Positions 1 through 7,372 of a stretch of 11,325 nt of DNA are shown here, piece after piece. The position numbers were made by a program, and so were the translations under genes. The first letter of the stretch is position 1; each line of letters starts with the position of its first letter. Below the pieces are notes generated by a model, which saw only the letters and a list, made by a program, of their open reading frames with translations, was not told where the DNA came from and did no database searches. The DNA comes from Candidatus Methanophaga sp. GoMg3.2 (GTDB lineage Archaea > Halobacteriota > Syntropharchaeia > Alkanophagales > Methanospirareceae): the NCBI GenBank assembly GCA_013180565.1, contig QBUN01000366.1, forward strand, positions 1-11,325. Direction: 5' to 3'.

Positions 1-3000
1 GTTCTCCCATTCCTTCTCGATTACCAGGTCTGGCTTCTCTATATGTTCGCATGACCACACATTCTCCAGACAGTTGTTATCTTCGACTACGCATACTCTT
101 ATGGTGTCCGATTCGCCCGTACATGCAATGAGTGTATCGAATGTGCCTGTGTATCTCTTGCCAGGCGCCAAACCCGCTGGCACATCCTTATGTTCTATCT
201 CCACCCCGTCAACGAATAGTGTGGTGTTATCACCTGCCGGTGCTGTCGCAGTGCCGTTATTGAGAACGACATAAGTGACATTGTAATGGGTTTCATTTAC
301 CCAGCTCTCCCATTTAGCTACAATCTCTAAGTCTGGTAGTTTCAGATCTACATATTGCACCACCAAAAAGGCATTCGTAGGCATCATGTTGTCGCCATCA
401 TCTGCCTGACCAGCTATGTTACCGCTGCCTTTGTGATACTGAGATGTTACACTTCTCACGCTCACCCCGACTTGCGCATTACTGCCACCTACACTCATCG
501 TTATGCCATCTATTGTTTCGTCGTAGGAACTGGAATATCCATTGTACACGCCACGTCCAAGCTCTACAGCGTTGAAGTACAGCACATCATCTGCAGCATT
601 GTCACCCCAGGGAGCGACCACACCGAGCGTTACAGTCGCTACCTTCTCGCTCGTTGTGCTTGCAGGGAACGTCGCATCGTTTATGCACTCTTCTAATGAT
701 AGGAATCCGCCATCGCCTCTGCGTCCACCTAAGAGCAGGTCTGCACCATTATTGACCCAGTATTCTACCAGTGGTGCAGTTTGATCCTCGTAGACGAGCG
801 TGAGGCCAGGTGCTGCGATCTTGAACTTATGACCTGCCGAACCGGCATTCTTTACGGTCACTGTGTATGTACCACTTCCTGTGACATGAGATGTTATATC
901 GAAAACATAGTTGCCCCATGATTTGACATACATCGCTCCCGGACAGGTGCATTTGATGTCGTTGTATGCCCTTCTCAAAGGCACAACGTAGGAGGTTCCA
1001 CCTGCGTTTGTTATGCTCACTTCCATCTCCGGACAGGCATGGTCCGGACTGACCCACGTATAATAGACATTAAGCTGTGCGTGTTCCACGGTAGCACTCG
1101 CTGGTAGTGTTATGTCATAGTTCGTAGCCCGGGTAGCACCGGGCGAATTTAGACCACCATAGCTGCCATCGCCAGTTGTGAATATGAGATGCCCATGAAG
1201 AGTGCCATGTGCGACATTTTCCAGTGGCTCGTCAGCCATGTATCCGTTGTAGCAGACTCTTTCCACTGCCGCTGCCTCATTGTTCGTCTCGTTCGATTCA
1301 GCTACATTGCAATCGCAGTCTGCCACGCCTTTAAGACTGTAGTCGCGGTATGAGCAGTCGAAAACGCATGGTGGCAGAAGACAATCGCTCCCACTGGGTT
1401 TCCAGCCCGTGAACGTCACTGTATGGTTATCGCCGGGATTAAGGCTTGGTACAGATAACGTGCCAAATAGCACATCTTCGATGTACAGGCCAACGTTTGA
1501 CTTGCCTGCCGATACACTGCCATTGTTCTTTACTGTGACGTCTATCTCGTTTAATAGGCTGAACCATGCAGGGGTGTCTGTATCGTAGTGATATGCATTG
1601 ATGTCTGCTCCTATTACGATCAGGTCTGGCATTTCTACTATTGGGCATGTCACGGTGTTCTCCATGCAGTTGTTCGTCTCGTCGCTCTCGTCAACCTCAT
1701 TGTAGTTGTCTGCACAAACGATGACGCTATGGGTGGCACCGCATGAGCAATCGAAAGGGCCGATTGTGCTTGTGCTGCTTTCTCCTGCTGACAATGCGGT
1801 AACAGAATCTACCCTCTTTGGAATTCCATCAATGAAGATGGTTGTGTTGCTTTCACCCGCATCGCCATCACCCACGTTTGCTACGGTATATGATACCGAG
1901 AAGTTGCCATCTCCAAGTGCCTCTGATTTATTGGTGATAACCAAATCAGGCATTTTGTACTTCACCACAAGGAACGCATTTGTAGGCATCATGTTGTTCC
2001 CATCATCTGCTTGACCAACAACATTGTCGCTGCCTTTGAGATAATGAGCTGTTACATTTGTTACGTTCACGCCGACCTGAGCATTCAAGCTTCCTATGTG
2101 CATTGAAATGCCGGCTATTGCTATCTCATAATTCGCGTTGTAGCCATGATATACGCCTGTGCCAAGCTTTAGAGCGTTGAAGAAGAGATAATTGGTCATG
2201 CCCGGATCCCGTTCTCCGCTGCCCCAGGGCGAAACAACGCCGAGCGTTGCATTCGCCACCTCGCCCGTTTCCGCGCTTGCCGGGAACGTTGCGTTGTTTA
2301 TGCACTCCTCCCAGCACAGGTTTACACTCGTTGGATCGCTCCTACCGCCCAAAAGTACGTCAGCACCCCTATTGACGTGGTATTCAATTAGCGGTGCATT
2401 TTCATCTTCATAGACAAGTGCAATTCCCGGTGCTGCGGTACAAAAACATTTGCACTTCTCTGTGCACTTGTTCTTCACAGTCACTGTATATTTGTAAGTG
2501 CCACTGCCCGAGATGTATCCTGTTAGATTGTAGACATAATTCCCCCATGCCGCGACCCGTGATGCACCCGGACATGTGCAGTTCATGTCATTGTAAGCCT
2601 TTTCAAGCGGTAGAACGTATGTTCCAGTTCTGTTTTCTATGCTCACCTCCATCTCGGGACATGCTTCAGATGGCTCAGTCATCTTGTAGTAAACATTCAG
2701 GTCTGCGAGAATAACAGTTGCAGCTTCTGGTATTGTTATGTCATAGTTCGTAACCTGAGTATCACCCACGGAATACAGACAACTGTACACGCCATCGCCA
2801 GTTGTGAATAATAACGCGCCGTGAAGTGTGCCGTGCGCAACATTTTCCAGCGGTTCATCAGCCATGTAGCCGTTGTAGCATGCTCTTGTCTTTTTAGGGT
2901 CAAGTACCGATCTCTCGTTGTTCGTTTCGTTTGTTTCTGCAACTTCCTTATCGCAATCTGCTACTGCAGTGATGTTATTTTTGAAGTCCCTGAATGACCA

Positions 3001-3376
3001 ATGGAAGTAACAAATATTATCTATAGTTTTGAGACAGTCGTCTCCAATTGGCTTCCAGTTCTCGAACGTCACTGTCTCATTCGCACCCGCAGCCAAACTC
3101 AATACTGGCAACCTACCAAAGAAGTCGTCATCAATGTACAGGCTAACATTCGATGCTTTTGCAGGTGTGCTACCATTGTTCTTTACTGTAACGCCTATCT
3201 CGTTCGATAGGTTGAACCAGGCGGGGCAGTCGGTATTGTTGTGGTATGCTTTGATCTCGGTGACTATAAGGTCCGGCTCTTCACCGGATCTGAAGATCCC
3301 CCTGCGCACAGATTGGTATTATGCTGAATGCTACTATTGCTAGCGCTACTATCAAGGCGATATGTCGTTTTTTCAT
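1..3376 (-). CDS. Giant secreted DUF3344/CARDB surface protein (partial; N-terminal frame break)
   Basis: The reading frame is open from about 3303 to the left edge (over 1,080 codons, no stop), so the C-terminus lies outside the window. The start chosen is the ATG at 3376, which gives a classic signal peptide: MKKR, a hydrophobic core (IALIVALAIVAFSIIP), then a CAQG-type cleavage region. That frame stops at TGA 3283-3281. The body is read one base over, and removing one G from the G5 run at 3302-3298 would join the two. The body contains CARDB-type adhesion modules, with hallmarks such as VTVKNNGS and ETNETNNE, alternating with DUF3344 modules (YNGYMADEPLENVAHGTLHG, FTTGDG, ATLGVVSPWG). It is rich in N-glycosylation-like NxT/S sites and cysteines, as expected for an extracellular protein. 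The likely role is a cell-surface or sheath protein; no enzymatic motif was seen. A GGGAG lies about 15 bases before the ATG, too far to be a convincing ribosome site. Family assignment is from motif memory. Confidence 0.85.
37..1632 (-). repeat. Protein repeat unit B of the surface protein (CARDB-DUF3344-CARDB)
   Basis: The second unit is about 532 codons, starting at MPDLIVIGADINAYHYD. It repeats the module order of unit A: CARDB (VAESNETNNE), DUF3344 (VCYNGYMADEPLENVAHG through QADDGDNMMPTNAFLVV), then a CARDB starting LPDLEIVAKWESW. A further CARDB-like start (EKPDLVIEKEWEN) follows at the left edge, so the protein has at least one more module outside the window. Confidence 0.85.
1633..3279 (-). 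repeat. Protein repeat unit A of the surface protein (CARDB-DUF3344-CARDB)
   Basis: This is the first of two tandem units, about 549 codons, starting at EPDLIVTEIKAYHNN. Order: a CARDB module ending in VAETNETNNE; a DUF3344 module from ACYNGYMADEPLENVAHG to QADDGNNMMPTNAFLVV; then a second CARDB beginning MPDLVITNKSEALG and ending ESDETNNC. Compared with unit B it has an extra cysteine cluster (KCTEKCKCFC, bases 2469-2440) where B has AGSAGHKFKI. Third-codon positions differ freely from unit B while the protein stays similar, so the duplication is old and maintained. Confidence 0.85.
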
Positions 3377-3480
3377 TTTTTTTCTTTTCTTCTCCCTACA
3401 GCGCCCATCTTTATTTTACCTCAAAAATAAAATAAAATAAAATAAAGTAATAAATAAGATAAAATGTGGCACAATCGAAT
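3377..3480 (-). promoter_or_regulatory. AT-rich upstream region of the surface-protein gene
   Basis: This stretch precedes the signal-peptide ATG at 3376. Read on the minus strand it runs from T/A-rich sequence through an ATTTT repeat and GAGGTAAAATAAAG to an A/G-rich leader (GGGAGAAGAAAAG) just before the ATG. Several TATA-like elements are possible within the repeat, so I cannot pick one. The start codon is well supported by the signal peptide; the promoter itself is inferred from base composition only. Confidence 0.4.
3424..3443. repeat. AAAAT pentanucleotide microsatellite (4 units)
   Basis: Four perfect AAAAT units, with T at 3428, 3433, 3438 and 3443, continue into imperfect AAAG/TAAT copies to about 3467. 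The tract lies about 50-70 bases upstream of the surface-protein start, where an archaeal TATA box would be expected. Confidence 0.85.
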
Positions 3481-3513
3481 TTTCTAGCGAAATCACTATA
3501 TCCTTTAATTTTA

Positions 3514-3605
3514 TCGCAGAGCACGCGAAGAACGCAGAGGCATTAGAAAACCCAAGCGTGGATTGGAACACTCTTAAACTCTGCGCCCTCGGCGATCTCC
3601 GCGTT
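3514..3605. repeat. Imperfect inverted repeat between surface-protein gene and IS
   Basis: The left arm 3514-3539 (TCGCAGAG...AACGCAGAG) and the reverse complement of the right arm 3579-3605 (ACGCGGAG...GGCGCAGAG) match at about 18 of 26 positions, with about 39 bases between them. The composition is more GC-rich than the flanks. The internal CGCAGAG/CGCGAAG-type motif recurs within each arm. No gene is visible here. It resembles dispersed 'CGCAGAG' intergenic repeats of environmental genomes; that resemblance is from memory and not tested. Confidence 0.55.
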
Positions 3606-3625
3606 GATAAATCACTAGGTGGAAT

Positions 3626-3707
3626 GGCTCAGTGCATCGTGTACCCTAAAAGGCTCAGTGCATAGGTACCTTCATATTCCAATTTTAGGCTCAGTGCATC
3701 GTATACC
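3626..3707 (+). repeat. Left-end IS repeats L1-L3
   Basis: There are three direct copies: L1 3626-3645 (GGCTCAGTGCATCGTGTACC), L2 3652-3670 (one base shorter, ending CATAGGTACC) and L3 3688-3707 (ending CATCGTATACC). Starts are spaced 26 and 36 bases apart. L3 ends five bases before the transposase stop complement. These are probable transposase-binding sites, inferred from position and from their inverted counterparts at the other end. Confidence 0.85.
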
Positions 3708-3712
3708 TTTTA

Positions 3713-4957
3713 TTATAAACTCGACCTAAAGATCGAATTTTTGTGATTGTGTACCGTCTCTCCAATCTCATAGCCAAATTTATTAATCTCCCTCACCTTC
3801 AAATTTTCGTCTTTATAACACACTATGAGCGTTTGTTTCCACGTTTCAATGGTTGCCCAGACATATTCGCCGGTATATTCCTTGCCTACATTGAAATACT
3901 CATTGAGTACGCTAATCTTACCCCGCGAATCAACCTCACGGCTAAAATGGATTTTCCCTGTGACCAAGGGTAAGCGGTCCACATCGATTGTAAAATCTTT
4001 TGGCAGTATGCGTTTAGGATCGACCGACTTCAGATCCTCATTTCTCAACTTCCACGCATTAAATTTGTTTTCTGTTTCAAAGAATGTCTTTGACTTTTTC
4101 CGTATATCTTTCAGATCAATAAATAGTTCCTTTTGCCAGAAGCGTTTATCAAAACCTTTATTGAATTCCTCTATCGTTCCGTTCATCCAGGGCTTTGACG
4201 GTGCGATGAACACCACTTCGATTCCTACACATAAAGCCAATCTCACGAAGCGACTGAATGACTTGGGATGCTTGTAGTCGCCTGCAAAACACATACCGTT
4301 GTCTACCTGTAAGTATTTAGGTATCGGAGACTGTTTCCAGTAATCCAGGAGAAAACTCATTACATTATCCATGCTTTTTTCGTTATACTGCTGTCCTGCA
4401 ACTTGTCGCCCAACAATATCTTTAAGGTGTAGCGAGTTGATCGGTCCATAACCCTTGATATGTCTCGGACCAACGTAATCCATCTGATGCAGCTCATCTA
4501 TGCGTTTTGGTTTGAGAATGGTATATCGGCCTTTTGAATGGACTCGTTTGTAGCGTTCTCGTTTGTTCACCTTCAATTTATTCCGCTTGATGATTCGTTT
4601 GATAGTGGAAATAGAAGGGATCTCCGAGGTTTTGTAACCCAGCCCATCCATATGAAACTGGATAGCCTCTGCACCTACACAGGAGTATCTGGTAGAATCT
4701 TCAGTGCCGTCCATTAGTGCTTTTCTGCTCTTTACAACAATCTGCTCAATCCGTTCGCTGGTTTTATGAGGTATAACTTTGGCTCTTTTTGGCAGGTTCG
4801 TATACCATCCTTTGCGTCCTGTTTTATATCTGCCCAACCATTTGTTGAACCAACCCTTTGACCGCTCCAAACTTTTGTATATATCAACCTTTCGCTCTCC
4901 TTCAAGATACCGCTGAATTGCTTTAATTCGTTCTTCCTCTTCTGGTGTATGTTCCAT
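3713..4957 (-). CDS. DDE (integrase-core) IS transposase, IS481-like
   Basis: A 414-residue intact transposase. The N-terminus (1-60) is a helix-turn-helix-like DNA-binding region (IKAIQRYLEGERKVDIYKSL, then SKGWFNKWLGRYK). Residues about 150-300 form an RNase H-fold integrase core: the first Asp is D160 in HQMDYVGP, the second D219 in LQVDNGMCF, and the Glu is E263 or E264 in WMNGTIEEFN. All three acidic positions are present, so it may be active. The C-terminal 110 residues look like the beta-rich tail usual in this group. The start at 4957 is supported by an SD GGTGA (4968-4964) six bases upstream. The gene fills most of the element and its stop abuts repeat L3. Family placement (IS481-like versus a neighbouring rve family) is from motif recall; the compound ends are not typical of classic IS481 elements. 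Confidence 0.9.
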   Translation of the reverse strand: MEHTPEEEERIKAIQRYLEGERKVDIYKSLERSKGWFNKWLGRYKTGRKGWYTNLPKRAKVIPHKTSERIEQIVVKSRKALMDGTEDSTRYSCVGAEAIQFHMDGLGYKTSEIPSISTIKRIIKRNKLKVNKRERYKRVHSKGRYTILKPKRIDELHQMDYVGPRHIKGYGPINSLHLKDIVGRQVAGQQYNEKSMDNVMSFLLDYWKQSPIPKYLQVDNGMCFAGDYKHPKSFSRFVRLALCVGIEVVFIAPSKPWMNGTIEEFNKGFDKRFWQKELFIDLKDIRKKSKTFFETENKFNAWKLRNEDLKSVDPKRILPKDFTIDVDRLPLVTGKIHFSREVDSRGKISVLNEYFNVGKEYTGEYVWATIETWKQTLIVCYKDENLKVREINKFGYEIGETVHNHKNSIFRSSL

Positions 4958-5115
4958 GATACTTCACCAAGGAAATATCATAGAAGCAGCAGGTATCAGT
5001 ATTTGTAAAATTACTGTCTCAAAACTAGCATGTCTAGCTTAAATCACAATAGCATGGCGGCGATATTAAAACTCGCTTATCGCTGTGATGCCTTACATAA
5101 CTTTGTATCATTTGA

Positions 5116-5175
5116 GGTATACGATGGTGTGAACCATCCATATTTAAAATGAAAAGGTATACGATGGTGTGAACC
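5116..5175 (-). repeat. Right-end IS repeats R1-R2
   Basis: Two direct copies lie at 5116-5135 and 5156-5175, identical to each other over 20 bases. On the minus strand each reads GGTTCACACCATCGTATACC. They are inverted relative to the left copies and share GG-TCA, CATCGT and TACC with them, differing at the middle CAC versus GTG. Spacing is 40 bases. Confidence 0.85.
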
Positions 5176-5185
5176 TTTCCACCTA

Positions 5186-5573
5186 CCGGTTTGGTTGGAT
5201 GCTTCATGGCCGGGTCATCACGATTAACAAGAACCTGCGTCATCACTGCTGCCACGCAGGTATCAATGCCATGCTCTTGTAACTGGTTTATGAGGCTCTG
5301 GGCGATCATATACCCCATACTGCCCTGTGACTGCGCAACGTCCACATGTAACGGTGCAGTCGGTACCTTACCCGCGGCTGCTTCTACCTGGATCATGATA
5401 AACCCCACCTGGGGTCAGTTCCCATGAGTCAGCACCACCTGGTGCCCGGCTCTGATCATATGAGCAATATAGCCCATGCACTCAAAGGTATTGCGGAACT
5501 GCTGTGCGAAGGTGCCCTGCTCTCCCTTTTTGATTATTGCATTGCCACCAAGCGCAGCCACTATCAGACTCAT
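5186..5573 (-). pseudogene. arcC: Carbamate kinase, N-terminal fragment, broken by TGA and truncated at the IS
   Basis: From ATG 5573 the frame gives MSLIVAALGGNAIIKKGEQ, the ALGGNA phosphate-binding start of carbamate kinases. It continues to VVLTHGN, an in-frame TGA at 5417-5415 (codon 53), then PQVGFIMIQVEAAAG and MKHPTKPVG. The family motif is THGNGPQVG, so the stop most simply arose from GGA to TGA. About 129 of roughly 310 codons remain before the IS boundary, and the catalytic C-terminal part is absent from the window. An SD AGGTGA (5587-5582) lies eight bases before the ATG, inside the end of the upstream GTPase pseudogene, and the ATG directly follows that gene's TGA. This indicates a former translationally coupled operon. 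The original enzyme interconverts carbamate + ATP and carbamoyl phosphate + ADP. Confidence 0.9.
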
Positions 5574-6909
5574 TCAGACGCTCACCTGCTCTAAGAACGT
5601 ATCTATCACCTCTTCCAGATTGGCATCGCCGATCTCCTTAATACCGTACCGTACCCTTGTTGCGGGTTTATTGATATTAATAACACGCGTCAGGTCAATA
5701 GGCGTGCCAATAACCACCGCATCGCAATCGGCTGCGTTGATTGTCTGCTCCAGGTCATGGATCTGCTTATCACTGTACCCCCTAGCAGGAAGCAGCGGAC
5801 CAATATCAGGATACTGCCTGAATGTTTCAGAGATAGTGCCAGTTGTAAACGGTCTTGGGTCAACGATCTCTTTTGCTCCTGCCTTATTAGCAGCAATGAT
5901 CCCGGCACCGTACTCCATGCCTCCGTGTGTCGCTGTGGGACCGTCCTCCACCACCAGCACCCGCCTGCCCCTGATGAGCTCGGGATGTTCTACGGTAATA
6001 GGAGATGCCGAATCAATGATCTTTGCATCCGGGTTTACCGTCATTATATTGCGGCGTACCTGCTCGATCTTTTCCAATTCCGCAGTATCCTGCTTATTGA
6101 TCACTACAATATCGGCCATTCTTAAATTTATCTCACTGGGGTAGTACGTCAATTCATCTCCGGCACGGTGCGGGTCTGCATGCAACCACTATATTCAGAT
6201 CTGGTTTAAAAAAGGAAAAATCGTTATTGCCGCCGTCCCAGACTATAATATCAGCTTCGGTTTCTGCCTGACGCAGGATCTTTTCATAGTCCACACCGGC
6301 ATATACGGTACAACCTGCATCAATATGTGTTTCATATTCTTCCCGCTCCTCTATCGTACATCCCATACGATCAATGTTCTCATAGGATGAATACCGCTGT
6401 ACTGCTTGCTGTGTAAGCTTGCCGTATGGCATGGGATGTCTTACTACTACCACGTTCTTGTTGCGCAGTCGCAAGAGCTGACAGAGCTTTCTACTTACCG
6501 AGGTCTTGCCACTGCCAGTACGCACTGCACATACGCTGATCACATGCACGCTGCTTCGCAACATGGTGGCATGCGGACCCAGCATGGTAAAATCCGCACC
6601 TGCGGCATTTACTTCGGCTCATTTTGACATCACATACTGGTACGGCACATCGCTGTACGCGAATACGACACGATCAATCGCGTGTTCCTTTATCAGATTG
6701 ACCAGTTCTAGTTCAGGATAAATGGGTATACCATCCAGGTATAAGCCACCTGCCAGTTCTGCGGGGTATGTTCGGCCTTCTATATCTGGTATCTGGGTGG
6801 CGGTAAATGCTACGACACGGTATGCAGGATTATCCCTGAAGTAGACATTGAAGTTATGAAAATCCCGTCCGGCCGCGCCCATGATTATTACTTTTACTGG
6901 ATCGTTCAT
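5574..6909 (-). pseudogene. 'Cyclic 2,3-diphosphoglycerate synthetase'-type GTPase (COG2403-like), broken by TGA and +4 frameshift
   Basis: Starts MNDPVKVIIMGAAGRDFHNF, the highly conserved opening of this family. Frame 1 continues to YVMSK and an in-frame TGA at 6621-6619 (codon 97). The same frame goes on with AEVNAAGADF, LGPHATML and the P-loop VRTGSGKT (about codons 129-136), then IVVWDGGNNDFSFFKPDLNIVVA. A tandem TGCATGCA at 6177-6184 then shifts the frame. Removing one TGCA restores VVADPHRAGDELTYYP and everything to EQVSV and the TGA at 5576-5574. Repaired, the gene is 443 residues, the usual family length. Later motifs include VVINKQDTAE, VVEDGPTATHGG and VVIGTPIDL. The biochemical role of COG2403 members is not firmly known; the synthetase name is a database label. 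Two lesions make a pseudogene likelier than sequencing error. Confidence 0.9.
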
Positions 6910-6976
6910 ATTTATTCTTGTTAATAGCTACTAATACACCCTTAGATATAATTGAAAGCCAAATAAATTAGTTCTC
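6910..6976 (-). promoter_or_regulatory. AT-rich spacer with a TATA-like element before the GTPase pseudogene
   Basis: This 67-base spacer lies between the symporter remnant stop and the GTPase start. On the minus strand it holds CAATTATATCTAAG about 30-45 bases before the ATG, a plausible archaeal TATA box. There is no SD; the bases before the ATG are AAGAATAAAT. It may be the relic of a separate promoter for the GTPase-carbamate kinase pair. Weak, by composition only. Confidence 0.3.
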
Positions 6977-7372
6977 TTATGATGACTTGAAATAATCCTT
7001 AAGCAGACCCACCACTATCTTGTTCAACAGAAGTAACCCTATCAAGTTAGGAATTGCCATCAACGCATTAGTAATATCAGAGAACAGCCAGATATCCACG
7101 AGATATGTAGCCGCTTTTGGAAAGTCCACCACACTGGTACCTATGACGATAACCACAAGGAACACAGAATAATACAATCACCAGGCCGGTCAGGGAACAG
7201 ATTCCGAACCGTACAGCATATGCCACAGTAGAGCCCGCAAATCCGCCCACTGCTGCTTGGCCCGATAATGCGCTGTCTATTATAAGCAAAAAAGCACCCG
7301 GTATATTTTCGTAATTCAATATTAAAGCAACCATAGCTGCTAAAATATAAAAGCAAATAGTAGGTGTTTTTG
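6977..7372 (-). pseudogene. Sodium:alanine symporter (AGCS family) remnant with internal deletions
   Basis: A membrane-transporter fragment. From about 7376 the frame reads TKTPTICFYILAAMVALIL, then IPGAFLLIIDSALSGQAAVG and GFAGSTVAYAVRFGI, which is the AGCS core (AF-GQAAvGGFaG). It then jumps directly to CSLTGLVIVL, a segment normally some 40 residues further on; the highly conserved SNEAGLGSAP stretch is missing. Near 7172 the frame changes to YYSVFLVVIVIG, with another gap relative to the family, then SDITNALMAIPNLIGLLLLN and the C-terminus DYFKSS, stop at 6979-6977. The N-terminal part is also missing: the fragment begins exactly where the methyltransferase gene ends. This implies at least two internal deletions, one frame change and a 5' truncation. 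It was probably once upstream of the GTPase-carbamate kinase pair, taking up amino acids with sodium. Deletion sizes are estimated from memory of the family. Confidence 0.85.

Larger units (their letters stand above)
3616..5185 (-). mobile_element. Insertion sequence with compound terminal repeats, about 1.57 kb
   Basis: One DDE transposase gene is flanked by inverted terminal arrays. The outermost bases match as an inverted repeat: TAGGTGGA at 3616-3623 on the left and TCCACCTA at 5178-5185 on the right. Inside each end lie copies of a 20-bp element, three on the left and two on the right. The right boundary interrupts a carbamate kinase gene just after its KPVG motif. No target-site duplication is visible: the left flank reads AAATCAC and the right flank CCGGTTT. 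The missing duplication and the missing second half of carbamate kinase suggest a deletion or recombination next to the element after insertion. The outer limits are uncertain by a few bases, because TAGGT at the right could be carbamate kinase sequence. Confidence 0.8.

Noticed and set aside
74..3343. Many plus-strand frames of 60-113 codons and small minus-strand frames opposite or within the DUF3344 gene
   Set aside because: The uninterrupted minus-strand DUF3344/CARDB frame explains the whole stretch, and the small products look like shadows with no motifs.
3616..3623. TAGGTGGA / TCCACCTA as a target-site duplication
   Set aside because: The two copies are inverted, whereas a target duplication must be direct. 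They are better read as the outermost inverted repeat or coincidence with the KPVG codons.
3626..5175. CRISPR-like direct repeats
   Set aside because: The 20-bp copies are few, irregularly spaced and inverted across a transposase gene, so they are IS ends. There are no cas genes.
5034..5185. Carbamate kinase continuing through the IS right end
   Set aside because: The frame runs on for about 50 codons, but the residues come from the terminal repeats (GKVHTIVYL and so on) and do not resemble carbamate kinase.
5476..6144. Plus-strand open frame of 222 codons across the GTPase region
   Set aside because: It is the shadow of the minus-strand pseudogene, whose protein matches a known family; the plus-strand translation shows no domain.
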